The translations under genes and the position numbers were made by a program. From assembly GCA_024195265.1 (NCBI GenBank), contig JAJLRJ010000001.1, positions 5,586,357 through 5,650,356 on the forward strand: a stretch of 64,000 bases of DNA. The letters run 5' to 3'. Shown piece by piece: positions 1-11,811 of this stretch (position 1 is the first letter of the stretch; every line of letters starts with the position of its first letter). The notes beneath the pieces are model-generated. The model was not told where the DNA came from. It saw nothing but the letters and a program-made list of their open reading frames with translations, and made no database searches. This DNA is from Dendrophyllia cribrosa. Lineage: Eukaryota > Cnidaria > Anthozoa > Scleractinia > Dendrophylliidae.

Positions 1-211
1 TTGTCAGTACTTTGCGATATCGCAGATGCTTTCAGAATTGATTTTGTATAATTATAGCCATGATGGTATACTTAAATTAAAAAGACTGCCCTTTAGGCTA
101 GTCTTTTAATATCAATATCTTGCTTTGTCTTGTCATACGGCAAAAGACGTTAAAACACCGTATTTCACTAAGGCACTATCTCTGGGAACCTATACGCAAA
201 ATTCAGCGTTG

Positions 212-266
212 CAGTGTAGAATGAACTTAAAAATTCAAATAGAATTTTTAAGTTCATTCTACACTG
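212..266. repeat. Perfect hairpin, 25-bp arms
   Basis: Arms at 212-236 and 242-266 are exact reverse complements (left arm starts CAGTGTAGAATG) separated by a five-base loop. Likely a very small palindromic MITE; no flanking target duplication was obvious. Confidence 0.8.
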
Positions 267-687
267 AAGTTATTTTCAGTGGTACAGGTTGTTGTGTTTA
301 GCAAAAATTAAAATGTACAGACTTAGTGGCAGTGAGCATGATTTCTTGCACTAAGACTCGTGGGGTCGAGTTGGAAAAATATCCAGAACTGCAACTTCCG
401 ACTGATCACAAAAAATTACCTGCCGCTGATAAGTTTGAACAATAAAGCACCGACAGTAATATTCGAGAGTCGCGCCAATGATTGGACACTCATTACTGAC
501 AAAGAATAGTTGCATTAATTTTATAAGGTAGTCAGGGGTCGGCTTGCTCAAGTCTTGCCGGTTTTCAAAATGCGTGATCAGCGTCGTTTAGTCTCGAGAA
601 TGGAATAAAGTCGGGTATCTTTTCTTTTGGTCAGTTTATTAACTGAGTTTATAAGATAAATTGCCCAGCGTAAAGAGATTAAAAGAG

Positions 688-747
688 CTGACGTTTCGAG
701 CCCTGGCGCTCTGACGAAGGGCTAGCGCTCGAAACGTCAGCTCCTTC
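688..747 (+). repeat. Palindromic repeat with hammerhead-like core
   Basis: Outer arms (GAGCTGACGTTTCGAGC and its complement) enclose CTGACGA at 711-717, a short hairpin at 719-730 and GAAAC at 731. Related copies lie at 18141-18170 and 63141-63170, so this is a dispersed family. The CTGANGA/hairpin/GAAA order resembles the hammerhead ribozyme core known from Penelope-like elements, which is inference only. Confidence 0.6.
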
Positions 748-2882
748 AGTTTTTTATATCTTTGCAACTTAGTTGACAAAACTAAGTTTCCGTGTTTCGC
801 CTTCCCACCGACGCAGCGCTACAGTTTCTTTAGAAACTAATTCCTTAAGTTTATATATTTTTTGTCTTCTTGTTGTTGGTAAAGTTAACTTTTTCTTTTA
901 AAAAGTGGCCTTAATTCTAAGTTCAGTTAATTGCGTCCATAAGGCAATGAAAATTATGGCGCCAAAAAAAGGCTTCGGTGCTATGTGGCGTCAGTGATTG
1001 GGGTGTATAACGAAAATAGATGAATGGTACTCAGACGCCCGATTTAACAATAACTGAATCGTCAAAACTTGCAACCGTTCTAAAACAGATGAATGTGAGC
1101 GTTAATGTATTTATTTGTTGTCGATTCTGATATCTCGCACAAGTATAACACAAAACATTTATTTATAGATAATTTGTTAACCTGGGCAAGGTTATGACCA
1201 ATATCGACGACTGTCATTAGAAAAAGTTTGAATCATTTTGGGAAAGATGCTTTCAGTTCGAATTATGACTTTCATGAATTTGGTCAATGATTAATTGTTC
1301 TCATTTAATGAAGTTTTTAATTTCGCTGTTTGTTCTTCCAGTTCACGATGACTTTTATGCTTTGAAGCACGCCAGACGTCAGTCACTCTAAACGTAGCTT
1401 CCGAGAAAGCACGGAAAGAATATATCTAAGAATCAAAACGAATTGAAATAAAGTTCTAGAGCAAGAAATATTAGTAAAATCAAAAGGTGTATAATCATTT
1501 ACCGAATTCACTGATTGTTAGCTATTAGTCGATGGATTCATCTAATTCGAGCGCATGCACTCACTCACGCACGCACTCAGATTTGATGAGTTTTTGGCAG
1601 TTCGTACAAAATTGATAAAAACTACAGGGTCGGGTTAAAAGATGTTCATTTTTCTATTACAGCAGGTGCTATATTCAGTTGTGTACTAATAACATCGTCA
1701 CCTGCGCAGTTCTTCTCCGATATCTTTTATTTCAATTATTCAACTACCAGTGTTTGTTCATTTTGCCAAAGGGATGAGAATTCTCCTCTATTGTACACTG
1801 TATCCTGGTTACTGGGAGAAATGACAATTTTATACTGAACAAAAAAGCTTATGCACATTTTAATTGCGGTTTAATTTTCACGTGTTGTGAGGACTAAGGA
1901 AAACTGTGTTTAAATGGATGGATTAATGGTGACAATGTGTTACCAATGCTTGTTGTTTTAAGCTGCTTTTTAACTAATATTTTTTCCGATAATTTAGTCT
2001 GCTTAGCTGGCGATATTATCCTCGTACGGACAAATGTTTGGCGCGAAAACCTTTCCTCCTTCTAAAATATTCCCCTCGCTGCTACGTGGCTCGAACGTCT
2101 CCGATCCGCTTCCAAAACTCTGTTTCGCGCGAATAATACCGTCAGCTTTGTAAAATTTTTATCTGCTTAAAAAATTGCGGCATGGACCGATTTTAAGAGC
2201 CATATCGCACAATGATCACACAATGTTATTTTGGCAAATAGCTTCTTTAGTTAATGACAGAATGTAAGCTTTGCCCGACTTGAATTAAAAGAAAATGTTT
2301 TTAATGCTTTAACATGCACTGCAGAAATAACATCACAATTCAACGATATCGTGCAGTTTTAACTGTATTTGACAATGTATTGTTGAAACACATAAAACTG
2401 TACTCGAAACTAGAACTAAACTTAACTAAACTAAACTATAGTGAAGAGCCTCTATCGGTTGACCGTTGTCAGCCTGATTTTACTAAGTTTCCTATTTTCC
2501 CTTCTACAAACTATGAAGCAAACTGCAAACTGCAATCGAAAGTCAAAATGCTTATTATTGGCTCATAAGCTTAATTTATCTTCAAAATCTATCATGCTTA
2601 ATTATCATGTAAAGTGAGCCAATAATAGATCTTGAAGTATTATAATGATATGGACAGAAAGCCTATTTAATTAATTATTTTTGAAAAAGAGAACGTCTCC
2701 ATATCTTTTGAAAACTTTAACTTTAAATTAACAGATTGATATTTGAATTAACCTGAAGGAATTGTTCTGTTAAACAAAAGTCTATCTAATAGAGATCGTC
2801 TTTGTCACTGTCACTTTTCGTTATCCAAGTTTCTGATGCGTCGCTAGGCAACCTTGTTCAGCCCTGTTGTGCGCACGCCGAA

Positions 2883-3754
2883 TCAGGCTTTAACTTTTCG
2901 TTCTAATTTTTGTTTTCTCCATTTGATTCGGCGATTTTGAAACCAGACACGAACTTGCGTTTCTGTCAAACCGAGCTGACCGGATAGCCGTCTTCTTTGT
3001 TGTCCTGAGATGTATTGATCAGTGACAAAAACTTTTTCCAGCTCGTGCAGTTGCTTGGCTGAAAACACAGTGCGTCCTCGCTGGGGTCTGATGATCTTGT
3101 CGTCAATAAAGCGAAGCCCAGTATTGTTATCCGCTCGAGGGGGGATATCTGCACAGAAAAAATAAATTAAATATGATTATCACCAGATCAATATCATCAC
3201 CATCGTTTTCCTGACACGTTTTCCTGACATGGTCCAGTTATTGAAAAAAAAATGGTGCTTTAGAAAGGGCGATTACTCACGACGTTCGTTTATAGAACGT
3301 TTTTTTCAAATGAGTGTCGTAAAACCAAAATCAAAGTAATTACTCTGACCAATCACAACAGACGCAGACAATTCAATGAAACAATCGGAATTCGAAGCAA
3401 ATACATGTAACCGGCGCCAAGCGCGGGAAAACGCGTGCCAGCAAGTCACGATTGGTAATGGTGTTGCTTCTGATTGGTTGAGAAGGTGGTGCGAGATTTG
3501 TTAGCCAATCACAAAGCGCAGCAATGAAAAACCAAAGCAATCGTGAAACTAACGTGGAGGTTTTATGTTTTTATAGCTTTTTATAGCTTTTTTTTATAGC
3601 TTTTAGTGTATTATATATAATTCTTAGGGTAATTTTGTAGTTTTAATCTTTTTAACTTAGTTAGTTTTCAATTATTATTTTTTTATTCTTTATTTACAAA
3701 GGGCCTCACAGAATACCACTATAATAGTGGATTGAGCTCCCTGTATAAAGATTG

Positions 3755-3788
<34 letters not shown>

Positions 3789-6700
3789 AATTATTATTAT
3801 TAACCGAGACCCTAACTCCTAACCAGAGAATGTTCTTGCGCATCTTTTAAATTTTATATCATCATTACTGCGAAGAACCTCTGGCATCCACAAATTGCAA
3901 ACCGATTACTCTTCGGGCTGGGAAAGCTATTATATGTATTAAATTTTACATTAAATATTCAAATTTGATTGGTTTGCTAAAAAGTCATACCACGGGCTAA
4001 AAGTTATACTACCATTCTGTAGATTCTGATTTTAAAATATAGCTCGAAATGTTACTGGCCAGGACTTTCGAAAAATAAGCCGCTGGTGCTTAATTCAGAA
4101 TTGAGAAGGCTATCTGTTCTATTATTGTTTTGACCAGCGCTTTCATGAGAACAGTGGTAAGCCATGGGAAATCAATTTGTGCATCAACGGTGTGCAGAAC
4201 ACACACACGAAAAAGTGAAAAAAAAATCCGATATTAACTATACAGAACATCGTAAGTCTATTGAATTTACTTTGAAGTTAAAAAAATAGCTGTTCATTGT
4301 ACTAGCAGACTGCTCCAATTAAACCCCTCCTTACTTAGCCCGGGGCGTTTTTCGAAGACATTCATGTGGGCGTTAATTTGACAATAGCGTTAATATAAGG
4401 GTTGTGTGTAAAAGAAAAAAAAATGGCACTGGGCATTAAGCTGCAAGGAAGCACATTACAGCTGCGGTGATTGCTGTCTTAATAAATAGAACGAATAAAA
4501 ATAGCTACCCTACAGTACATAATGACCGACAAGAGGACTATTTATTCATTTTTACCATACGTAGATAGTATGGGTCAATTTGCAATTTCAAGGAGTTGGT
4601 CCATTTTGGTTCTAAACTTCTTACTATTCAGGCTGAACTTATAATTAGTTGAATAAATATGCCAAACCGAGAATGAAACGAGAGCTCAAGAGTTGAATTC
4701 TACAAGAGCGCATAAAAGACGATTTTACTAGCTACGCAAGCAAGCGCATGCAAACATAAGAGATTCTCATCAAGTAAAAACAAACATGATTAAAAACTAA
4801 AGCACAAGCGAAGAAATGGAAAGTAGTTATCAGTGGTAAATATTTGCGAAGCAGCGAGATAAATAACCATTACATTGGTAAATAATTGTTTTAGTGAGAT
4901 CCGGCCAAAAATAGTTACCGACTTTTTTTCGGTCAATTGGAAACAAAACTCGCGCGCGAAATCCAGAATAATGCCTGGAGGTGATTAGAATATATCATTC
5001 ACTGAAAAAAGTACTGAAGAACTCACTCGTAGAAATATTTTTCGCTGACTAATTTGTTTAATATATATTCGACAGCGATCTCAGTTCTCCAAAATATAAG
5101 TTTTGAAATTGAAAGTGTTTTTCCTAGGAAGGGGATCAGGAGAGTTTAAAAACGTGTCATATTTGCACGCGTTTTGATGCGTAGTTTAATACACTCCAGA
5201 ATGCTACGTCGAAGAATAATAATTTTTATTCTTGTACTTGTGTTTGTGTTTGTGCTTGCGCTTATGTTTGCGTTTGCATTGATTCCGCCACGCAGATAAG
5301 AGTTTTTAATCCTATCGTGCTTGCGTCGTCAATGAAAACCATCAGAGAGCGAGGCTATATGACGCCATTGATTTAGTGGTCAAAAGAAAGAACTTTCGTG
5401 AATTCTCCTGAAAATTTTCCTCCCAAAAAGCAAATTGAAACTCTTAAGAGCGCATAATAATAAGTCGATTAAAGTGCAGAAAAGTTATCATGGCCGTTAC
5501 TATTAAAAAAGAACCGTTGAGAACCTAAATTCTGGCAGACTCTATCTCGTTTTAGTTAAATCCGTTTAATTTTAGCCTGACAAAAACGTAAAGACTAAAA
5601 GAAGTAAACTGGTACGGTAATGAAATTAAAACAGGGTTGTGTGGCAGTCACATGAAAGGGAGGAGAAAAGCGCGCGACACGAAAAGGAAGCTGAAAGGTT
5701 GTTTGTGAATAGGCCGTTCAAATATTTCTCCTTTTTATTACTGTAGTATAGACACTAGGGATGTGAACAAATAAATCGTATGCATTTCGAAATGCTATTT
5801 TATTAAAGCAATGCAGAAGAGTGCCAAAATGTTCTAGCAGGAAGACGCTATTAATATATATGACTTATGTCTTTATATCCTTTTTTTTTTTTTCATTCTA
5901 GCAAGATGTAAAGTCGTCTATGAAATATTGAACGATACTCAACTGTTCTAAAATCATTAGACATAAAGACTCCAAAACTTTTTATTCAAGATTTAAATTC
6001 AAGCGCAATGGATTTTTCCATTAGAGGATTCGACTAATATTGCATCGATGTCAAAAATGAAACAATGTGTGTCTTGGTTTATACTGCATGGTCCTTTTTT
6101 GAGTCACTAAGAAGCCGCTAAAAAGTTTAAGCAAACATGACAGGGATGCTGTGATCAGATGGTTAAATATTCTTTTTATTATTATTCGTGGTTACAGCTA
6201 CCACACAGTTTAAATACTATGATTTTACAATAAACCTATATTCGACAGAAGTCCACAGAAACCCTCTTGTTCTATAAAAATAGATGACATAATCGTAGTT
6301 TTAAAACTGCGCGAAATGATAGAAAATAACCTTGGATGAACCTTAAAAATATCATCACCAAAAATGGGCTAACTTGACAAAAGTTACACGTACATATACA
6401 GCATTGCGTCTTCGTAATTTAATTTGTAAAGTTAAGTAAGGACATGCTATTAAACAGGGCATAGAAACATAGGAAGGTTTTGTTTCGTGTAAGATAATGG
6501 CAAAGGATAATGGAAAAATCCATACACTGCATTCTCGTCTCTTAGTAGCCATAATACCATAAGTGTGAACCATTTCATTCCCTAACAACTTCATCAAAAG
6601 GAAAGATAAATGAATGAAAATGAGCCTTATTTATTCGCGAGGTGCAAATGCTCTGCTCTTTAAGCAGTCTCCTTTAAAAAGTTGAATTTTTTCCAAAGCA

Positions 6701-7375
6701 CACTGATTTACACCGAACATCATTACGTTTTGTATTTGACTAAGTCACGAAGTAAATTCCACGTCGGAACTTCGTGGCAAAGGACAAATTCTGACGCTCC
6801 CAAATAAAAATTATCCAATTTCCTCGCCTGGTATATGGTATATATAATTGGTATTATATAGACAAATGGTGGATGAATAAATGGAATTCTACACAAAAAT
6901 ATTAGTCAAGATTAACAGCGTCGCAATCAACAGGCTATCAATAAAATTTGTAGCGCGCAAGGACCTTACCTGCGGTTGCGCCAGCAGACTTGTTCTTTTC
7001 AAAGAGTTGGTTGAAGCGCTCCATATCTGGCGCTCCTACTGCGCCATGTTCAACCGCACGATAAGGGTTTGTTCTGGATGCTATAACATCTTGGCACCCT
7101 GGGCCTAGAGAATAATAGCTGTTCACTGAAGCAAAATGGCTCGAAGGGAACGACTGTGGTATGGTACATGGGTTTAGGTGCGGCGGCATTCGAGAACTGG
7201 GCTTTTCGCAGGCGGTAGGGGTATGCACCATGTGCTCTGATAAACGACCCATGTTTCTTGTTGAGTCGGAAGGCAATCCTGGCACAGCGTAAAAAGACGA
7301 AGAATTCAGCGGTGAGCGAAACCAGTTCTGCGAGATGGGAGACCAGTGGCTTGGTGGTGTATGTTCTGGTTGCAT
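2883..7375 (-). CDS. Not-like homeobox transcription factor
   Basis: Two-exon gene, complement(2883..3148, 6970..7375), about 223 aa. The intron of 3.8 kb has donor GTAAGG and acceptor TTTCTGTGCAG and both sides are phase 1, making an Asp codon. Exon 1 encodes a Pro/Ser/His-rich N-terminus without recognised domain. Exon 2 carries a homeodomain starting at RGRTVF, with helix 3 LTETQVRVWFQNRRIKWRKQ and Gln at homeodomain position 50; the protein ends about 10 residues after it. The IKWRKQ ending and LTETQV are typical of the Not family and its Emx relatives (established knowledge), so a DNA-binding developmental regulator in the nucleus is expected. The ATG at 7375 is the first in frame, but the frame stays open about 37 codons further upstream without another ATG, so a 5' exon could exist. 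Not versus Emx/Bsh class is inferred from memory. Confidence 0.85.
3300..3552. repeat. Dispersed repeat, copy of 14.3 kb element end
   Basis: About 250 bp align by eye with 14311-14556. Shared landmarks are AAGTAATTACTCTGACCAAT, GCGCGGGAAAACGCGTGC, CTTCTRATTGGTTGAGAA and TTAGCCAATCACAAAGC. Several CCAAT/ATTGG boxes recur within it. The 14.3 kb copy belongs to a longer element with terminal inverted repeats, so this is probably a deleted, nonautonomous copy. Confidence 0.75.
3560..3802 (+). repeat. LINE-like 3' end with (TTA)n tail
   Basis: AT-rich sequence ending in CCCTGTATAAAGATTG followed by about 40 bp of TTA repeats. Retroposons of the CR1/L2 type often end in a short microsatellite after such a sequence (family knowledge). 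No coding part remains. Confidence 0.45.
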
Positions 7376-10300
7376 GTTTGTGTTGTCAGTAAAATACTGA
7401 TTGGGAGAATCCGCGATGACCAACTTCCGGCTTGCACTGACTGTTCTGAACCGAGCAGTATTGATGGTCGAATGTCTGAAGGATAACTATTAATATCGCT
7501 TATAAGGTGACTTACATCACAATTATTGATATTAATTCACACTGATAAATGAGATAAGTTGTCAAAAGAATTCAGCTCAGCTGCTCTGCAAATGATGTGC
7601 TGTCAATCAAACGCGATCGCTTATCAATCACGAGCTTCAATTGTAGTTGTGCTAAGGACGAAAAAATTGTGGTTCGCACAATAAGAAGCTCAAGAACGAT
7701 GCCTTGATGCTTATTTTATCCTAGAATTTTTATCAATAAAGAAAATTGACAAAGCAGAGAACTTCATTCAACATTAACATAAAAGTACAAATAAAAAATC
7801 ATCCAGTCAACAATTGTCTCTTTCTAAACGATTGTCCGCCCTGAGGTCTCGCTTCACTATTCTCGGGGATGTTTTATTAATTCATCATTATTCCTTCTTA
7901 AAACTAAAGATAACATTAGCACTTTCAATTCGTATGCAAAATACGTCAACAAAGAAATGCTCTATCAAGCCAATTGAACAAGTATGTATGCCGGAAGGTC
8001 AGCAAAGCTCGCAAAACAAAAATACAAATACCGTATAACTTTGCCACTGCCGCAAACACAGACTGGGCTAAAACCGTTCTTGACTATATATTTTTCTTCA
8101 TGTTGGGTTATGTGCGCGATCTAGTATCCTGAACGATAGTTTTTTTGGTGGAAATGCCGGCTAATTATGGTTTATTCTTAAAAAGCTAGAAACATAAACA
8201 AGACTTTTTATTTCTTTGTTAAGCCGAAGGCGTACTTAGCTGGGGAGTTGGTTACTGTGGCAACAAACTTTCTCAGGCCCGATTTTTTCCCTCATTTTTG
8301 TTGAGGTCACTCTATTTTATGTTATTTTCAATAAAAGTCAATTGAAAAGCGATTTAGTTAAAGCCAATTTCTATTATTTTGTTCGATTTTGTTATCACCT
8401 GTTTTAAGAAAGATCCAGATCAGTTCTGTTTTAAGAGCACGTGCTTTTCATTTTCAAGTTAAGAACAAATATATACACTTGCAACAGTGACAGGTTGTTG
8501 CTGTTTGCATATTGATCAGCTATCGTACAGTCATATCCCAAACAGGTTTAAATGTGATCTAAAACGCTACTTCCTCATCAAAGAATTAGCCTGTTCTGCA
8601 AAGAGTTAAAGTTAAAAACACATTAAACGTAAACGCGACAGAAGGTACTTTTCTGTATACATATTTATTTTCCATTACCATCATAAATGCATTAACTGCT
8701 CTTCTCTTCAGAGACGTGCAAATATATATTGACTTAGTTATTTTTTTTTTATGCCTAGACAAAATATCATGACTAATTCAGTTTAACATAGGAAGCCCAC
8801 AACTCGTGCCTGTCTTTGCTGTCTTTGTACATGATGTAACCTTTCGTCTCACCGATTTCACCCGTTTTAAAACACTCATTCCCTGACTACCGCGGTTTTC
8901 TTTTCTTTTTCTTGTCAATCAATGATTCTGTGAGCAGAAGTGTGCTTGTGTATGTGTCATTTATAGGAATGCGCTTTGAACAGAGAAACAAGAAAAAGTA
9001 AGCGATTTGAGTTAATAAATACTTGTTCCCACGAATTATATGGTGTCTGATAGAAATCATCGAACAATTTCCAAAAAACTTAAATGATTCCTTCGATTAA
9101 GTTATAGTACAGTTCACTATCCGTCTCCTGTTAGGCATATTAATAGTTAAAGGTGCGTTTTCAGTTTTAAAACAAGCGGCGGAAAACCAAAGAAATAAAT
9201 GATAAAAAATATACAAAGTAACAAAGGATAGAAAATAAGTAAACATTTATTTTTGAGTTTTACTAATTTTATTTCATTTCATTACATATGTTTGGATCAA
9301 TAGCAGCATTGATGTTTAATGAAAAAAGATACCGAAAACAATGATGGCCGGAGGAGCGTTAAGTGCGAATTCGATTTTCGACGCAAGACTAAAGACGGGA
9401 GAGATATAATTAGTAAAACTTTATTAAGTTTAGGAAAAGGAATTTTAATTCCTAGCTGTCAAAATTTACTATTGGAACATCGTGAGCCTTGACTTTCATC
9501 TTGTAACCAAAACTTTTTTTAACTTACTGGCAAATTTTAATTTAAAAAAAGTACATAAACACTTTTGTTAATCTCTTTATTTATTTATTTATTTATTTTA
9601 AGGAGCTGCATGCTTTGATTTATTATTTATTTTTTTTTACAAAATTCTGCTCTCATTTTGCAAAGAGAGCAGTTAGGAATATTTAACAATTGTTCGCCGA
9701 TGTGGAGGTAATATAGTGGTGTGGATTTATGCCGAGACGCGGAGAAGCGAGGTAAATATCTATCTACTAATATTTAGCGCCACTTTGGTGAATAACTGTT
9801 TTAGTATATACCAAACCAGTGAATAGCCAGCTTCATTTCTGACAAATGGGAAAAAAACTTGCGCACGAAATCCAGAACAATGCCTGGAAACCTGGAAGTG
9901 AATAGCAAATACAGATCCGATTTTGAGTAGCCAATCAGAGCGCGCGCGAAAAACAATATTAATTATTGCGTGTTTTGGTATGTATACTAACGGCGGTTAT
10001 GTTGTTTCATGCCCGGGTGTGAATATCACATTGGTTGAATTCGCTGTTTTAAAATCAAGAACACTTTATTCGGTTCACAAATTTATTGCTTCAACTTTCG
10101 AGAATAAGCGAACAGGTGGTCTGTATGTCTGATGCCCATTTAATAATTGTTCTTTAGTTTTCTTTGTTTCGTTTTTGTTTGTGTAGTAACTCTGTTTGTA
10201 GTAAAAGTTCCTGGCGATTAATGAGCATCTCATGGTCACAAAGAAAATGTCCGGCACTGACTGCCGAGTTGCCTGCGCATTCTTTGTAAGAAGTTGTTTT

Positions 10301-10480
10301 ATCTTCAGTTGTGACCTGCAGTTTTTCCGATTCTCGTTACTCACACTTGCTTGTCTGTATGGTCCTCTTAGCTTCCACTGGAGGACAAGTAATCAGTAAA
10401 ACATTACAATTCATCCCAGTCTTTAGCAAAACAATCTCTTCCTTGTCTCCTACGGCAGTCAACTTCCTATTGTCTTTAAG

Positions 10481-10588
10481 GGTGCCGTTCATGATCCCTA
10501 GGGTGCCAGGTATCTCAAGCGTGCCGGTTATCCCAAGGGTGCCGGGTATCCCAAGGATGCCGGGTATCCCGAGGGCGCCGGATATCCC
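10481..10588 (+). repeat. 18-bp minisatellite, about six units
   Basis: Consensus GGTGCCGGGTATCCCAAG repeats with substitutions. Because 18 is divisible by three it stays open in one frame and reads as VPGIPR hexapeptides within a 97-codon open frame at 10311-10604. I see no signal peptide, splice site or domain that would make this a gene. Confidence 0.8.
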
Positions 10589-11108
10589 TATAGTTTTGCT
10601 ATAGTGGTTTAATCAGTCATAACTGTAAGCACGCAAGTAAGTGACTAAAGCGCGAAAGAAGTGTTAGGTAAAACACAAGCCACGTGCGTCGAGCTTCTCC
10701 CTACTTCTCGAGTGTTCTCGTCACTTGCCTAAGTGCTTTTTGTTTTTGTTTTTTTGTATTTTCTTGAAAAACCTCAGAGACTCACGGCCAACAGCTTGAC
10801 TCGCACTTCTTAGGCTGCTTTTTGAACTCGTCTCAACCGTCTGCTTTAACCCCCACTGAAATGACACTACGGGCTAATGGACCGAATATATCGAAAGTAA
10901 TGCATTAGTCCATTTCCATCTCACCAAACATCCACACTTCTTATAAGCAATCATTTTTATCTTGCAATTATTTAAGTTTTAATACTATCATTTTGAGTCA
11001 ACTGATGACATTCTTACACTGAGATAGGCCTTGAGTTGCAGCTAGACCAATAGCCGCGGCATACGGCAGTTATCTTTCCTCCAAAATATTATGCATACGT
11101 GTTTTGAT

Positions 11109-11503
11109 TTAAAGTTACACTGTCCAAAATTATAGCAAACTTTCTCTTGGCTTATTTCCACGTTATATCGCAAAATGCCACCAAATATACAAATTAGTTG
11201 GATAAAAAGTTTCTATAGAGCAAAACAAAAGCAGTAGTTCGTAGATAAAGTGTAGGATTGCAAGGATTGAAGTGGATTACAGTTCATGAAATTTAATTTA
11301 TTGACCGCCTGTCAATAAATCAAACTTGCCATTCTTGTGAAATTTTGACTTTTCTAGCTGTTATTTTGTTTGTTATTTCTTTGCTTCTATCACTTTTGGC
11401 GATGGTTTCTTCAATTTCAAGATATAAATAAAGTACGCTAAAAGCAAGCTCCTGGCCATAATCATGAAAACACGATATTTCATCCGGGACAGTGCCCTTT
11501 TAC
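11109..11503. mobile_element. Degraded TTAA-type MITE
   Basis: Left end TTAAAGTTACACTGTCC and right end GGGACAGTGCCCTTTTA are imperfect inverted repeats. The interior shares blocks with 38.64-39.55 kb (AGAGCAAAACAAAAGCAGTA; ACAAGGAT/GCAAGGAT) and with 45.68 kb (a CCGG.TGAAATATCGTGTTTTCA block in inverted orientation). Nonautonomous. Confidence 0.6.
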
Positions 11504-11811
11504 TATATAAACTTCAGTGAAATACAAGGATTCTTTCATCGCGAAAAGATCATATCTCGACACACCCAACAAGCGCGTGAAGATATCGATTTTATCTTCA
11601 CTGTGAAAAGTGAAGATATCAATATATTCATTAGTTTGCTTCCATGTTTTCCCTTGTTATATGTCAAAGAAGGTGTTGGTCTACAATCCAAACGTCTTTG
11701 GATCTTCCTCGGAAATCTTAAGAAATCTTCGGAAATACTTTCGGGCAGTATTCGGTTAATTTTCGAAAATCTTCGGAAATCTTCGGAAAATCTTCGGAAA
11801 TTTCCTTAAAT

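Larger units (their letters stand above)
1..2882. other. Intergenic, no gene recognised
   Basis: No convincing coding exon on either strand; the short open frames (for example 351-551 and 2314-2568) show no domain, splice context or codon bias. It holds a perfect hairpin at 212-266, a palindromic repeat at 688-747 of a family seen again at 18.1 and 63.1 kb, and AT-rich DNA downstream of the minus-strand homeobox gene, so part of 2.3-2.9 kb is probably that gene's 3' UTR. Confidence 0.5.
3149..6969 (-). other. Intron of the Not-like homeobox gene
   Basis: No nested gene found. It contains a repeat copy at 3300-3552 matching the left part of the 14.3-16.0 kb element, and a LINE-like 3' end plus (TTA)n at about 3560-3802. 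At 5220-5275 there is a degenerate hexamer run of TTTGTG/CTTGCG type. The rest is AT-rich and unrecognised. Confidence 0.7.

Noticed and set aside
11492..11809. 105-codon open frame
   Set aside because: Composed of repeated ATCTTCGGAAA-type low-complexity sequence between two transposon remnants; no domain.
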